Origin: Mimachlamys varia
Taxonomy: Eukaryota; Mollusca; Bivalvia; Pectinida; Pectinidae
Direction of reading: 5' to 3'
Length of the DNA stretch: 64,000 nt
Assembly: GCA_947623455.1 (NCBI GenBank)
Contig: OX392538.1
Location: 32,115,001-32,179,000, forward strand
This document shows positions 1 through 64,000 of this stretch, piece after piece. Every line of letters starts with the position of its first letter. Position 1 is the stretch's first letter. Under the pieces are notes generated by a model. It worked only from the letters and a program-made list of their open reading frames with translations. It did not search any database and was not told the DNA's origin. A program made the position numbers and the translations under genes.

Positions 1-112
1 TCACTAATTGGAGTGGCGATGGTATGGCCTTTGTTATCTCCCCTACCCTGATCTCTATCTATATGACCGTCGCCGCCGAGTCTCCCTCGTATAATTTTTC
101 AGTGTATGAATT
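1..112 (-). other. MAP3K20 3' untranslated start (or further coding sequence)
   Basis: These bases follow the stop codon of the last exon. No AATAAA-type signal is present on the minus strand, so the poly(A) site is outside the window. A reading frame shifted from the coding frame stays open from about 98 to the edge and reads like the RG-rich tail (RGRLGGDGH, DQGRGDNKGH). The assignment as untranslated is therefore provisional. Confidence 0.5.
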
Positions 113-63329
<63,217 letters not shown>

Positions 63330-63554
63330 CTGTAACATAATCACTCTTAGAATCAAATCGTGTCATATCATTTAGAAAAGAAACAAAAAGTTCCTGGACA
63401 GAGTTTTACTCAAAGTGAAATGCAAAACTTCAAATTCATTTTCACAGAAAAAAGAGTCTTGGTTTATATAAATTCATCAATTAAATTTCTTTATGATTTG
63501 ACAGTCATCAGATATTGGCCACAGGTAGTCAATGAATTTTGAGTTGAAACAGAT

Positions 63555-63905
63555 TTGGTTTGTGTAGTTTGTATTTTATGTCCTATTACAGCTATGGTCA
63601 TTTACGGATGTGCGAAGATTTAGTGGTGGAGCTTAAAGCTTTTCTACAGAAAAACCAACGACCTACAGCTAGTACCTAGTAAATGACCCATTTAAGACAT
63701 TGAACCCATGACCCAGAGGTGGAGGGCTCATTATACCAGAATGTCAGACACCTTAAACATTTGTCCATCACGACCCAGAAGTGGAGGGCTAGTAGTAACA
63801 GAATATCAGACACCTTATACCACTAGTCCACTGTGACCCAAAGGCGTAGTGCTAGTCCCAGTGGTAACAGAATGTCAGACACCTTAAACCACTTGGCCAC
63901 CTCCT
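63555..63905 (-). repeat. tRNA-derived SINE, family 1, with tandem tRNA-like heads
   Basis: TTTGGTTTGTGTAGTTTGTA and AGCTATGGTCATTTACGGAT are the tail and body. Then three ~62-69-base units begin ACCCAGAGGTGGAGGG, ACCCAGAAGTGGAGGG and ACCCAAAGGCGTAGTG, each with GAATGTCAGACACCTTA-type sequence. Each corresponds to the tRNA-like head of the copy at 28715. It lies in the intron upstream of exon a. Confidence 0.7.
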
Positions 63906-64000
63906 CCCCTCTCTCAAAATGATCCAATAATTAAAAGGAAAATTTCCTAGACAATGGTGTTATACAAACTCATACAAAATAATTCTGGAGGCTTTGTGTT

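Overview
This window is a piece of an animal nuclear genome. It is A+T-rich, has GT-AG introns, and is packed with short non-autonomous transposons, tRNA-derived SINEs and minisatellites. The protein is clearly metazoan. A lophotrochozoan, probably a bivalve mollusc, is an inference from the repeat style (for example the 47.5-47.9 kb element ending in AGGTGAGCTAAAAA), not something the sequence proves.

One gene fills the window, on the minus strand: the orthologue of MAP3K20 (ZAK/MLTK), the mixed-lineage MAP3K that in vertebrates drives the ribotoxic stress response. Seventeen exons could be placed base by base, with GT-AG sites and matching phases throughout. They run from 63329 (kinase subdomain V, after the hinge) down to a stop codon at 113-115. 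They encode 1039 consecutive residues: most of the kinase domain (HRDLKSKN, CDFG, WMAPE), a basic coiled coil or leucine zipper, a SAM domain, the YEATS-like region of ZAK proteins, a Ser/Pro-rich linker and a long Arg/Gly-rich C-terminal tail. The ATP-binding lobe and promoter lie beyond 64000, and the poly(A) site lies before base 1.

Layout in transcript order: kinase exons 63.3-58.3 kb; coiled coil 57.2 kb; SAM exons 56.4-52.5 kb; first YEATS-like strand 51.1 kb; one 41.4-kb intron (9715-51070); remaining YEATS-like exons 9.7-4.8 kb; large terminal exon 1.65-0.11 kb. The short exon with the first YEATS-like strand was found only by its FGHHLRKG motif and exact 0/0 phase between two strong splice sites.

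The introns hold several repeat families. (i) A ~85-bp foldback element has at least 14 recognisable copies. (ii) A ~390-bp MITE whose outer ends read TTAAAGGCCCAATATA has six copies. (iii) A ~190-bp foldback element has three copies. (iv) There are pogo/Tigger-like MITEs with TA-flanked termini. (v) At least four tRNA-headed SINE families occur. (vi) Several minisatellites occur; the largest (36.8-38.5 kb) has a higher-order pattern and shares its unit with two other arrays. No second gene could be supported, and no new biological system is visible. The most notable points are the expanded RG/GRGYH tail of this ribosome-stress kinase and the placement of foldback elements just behind three of its 5' splice sites.
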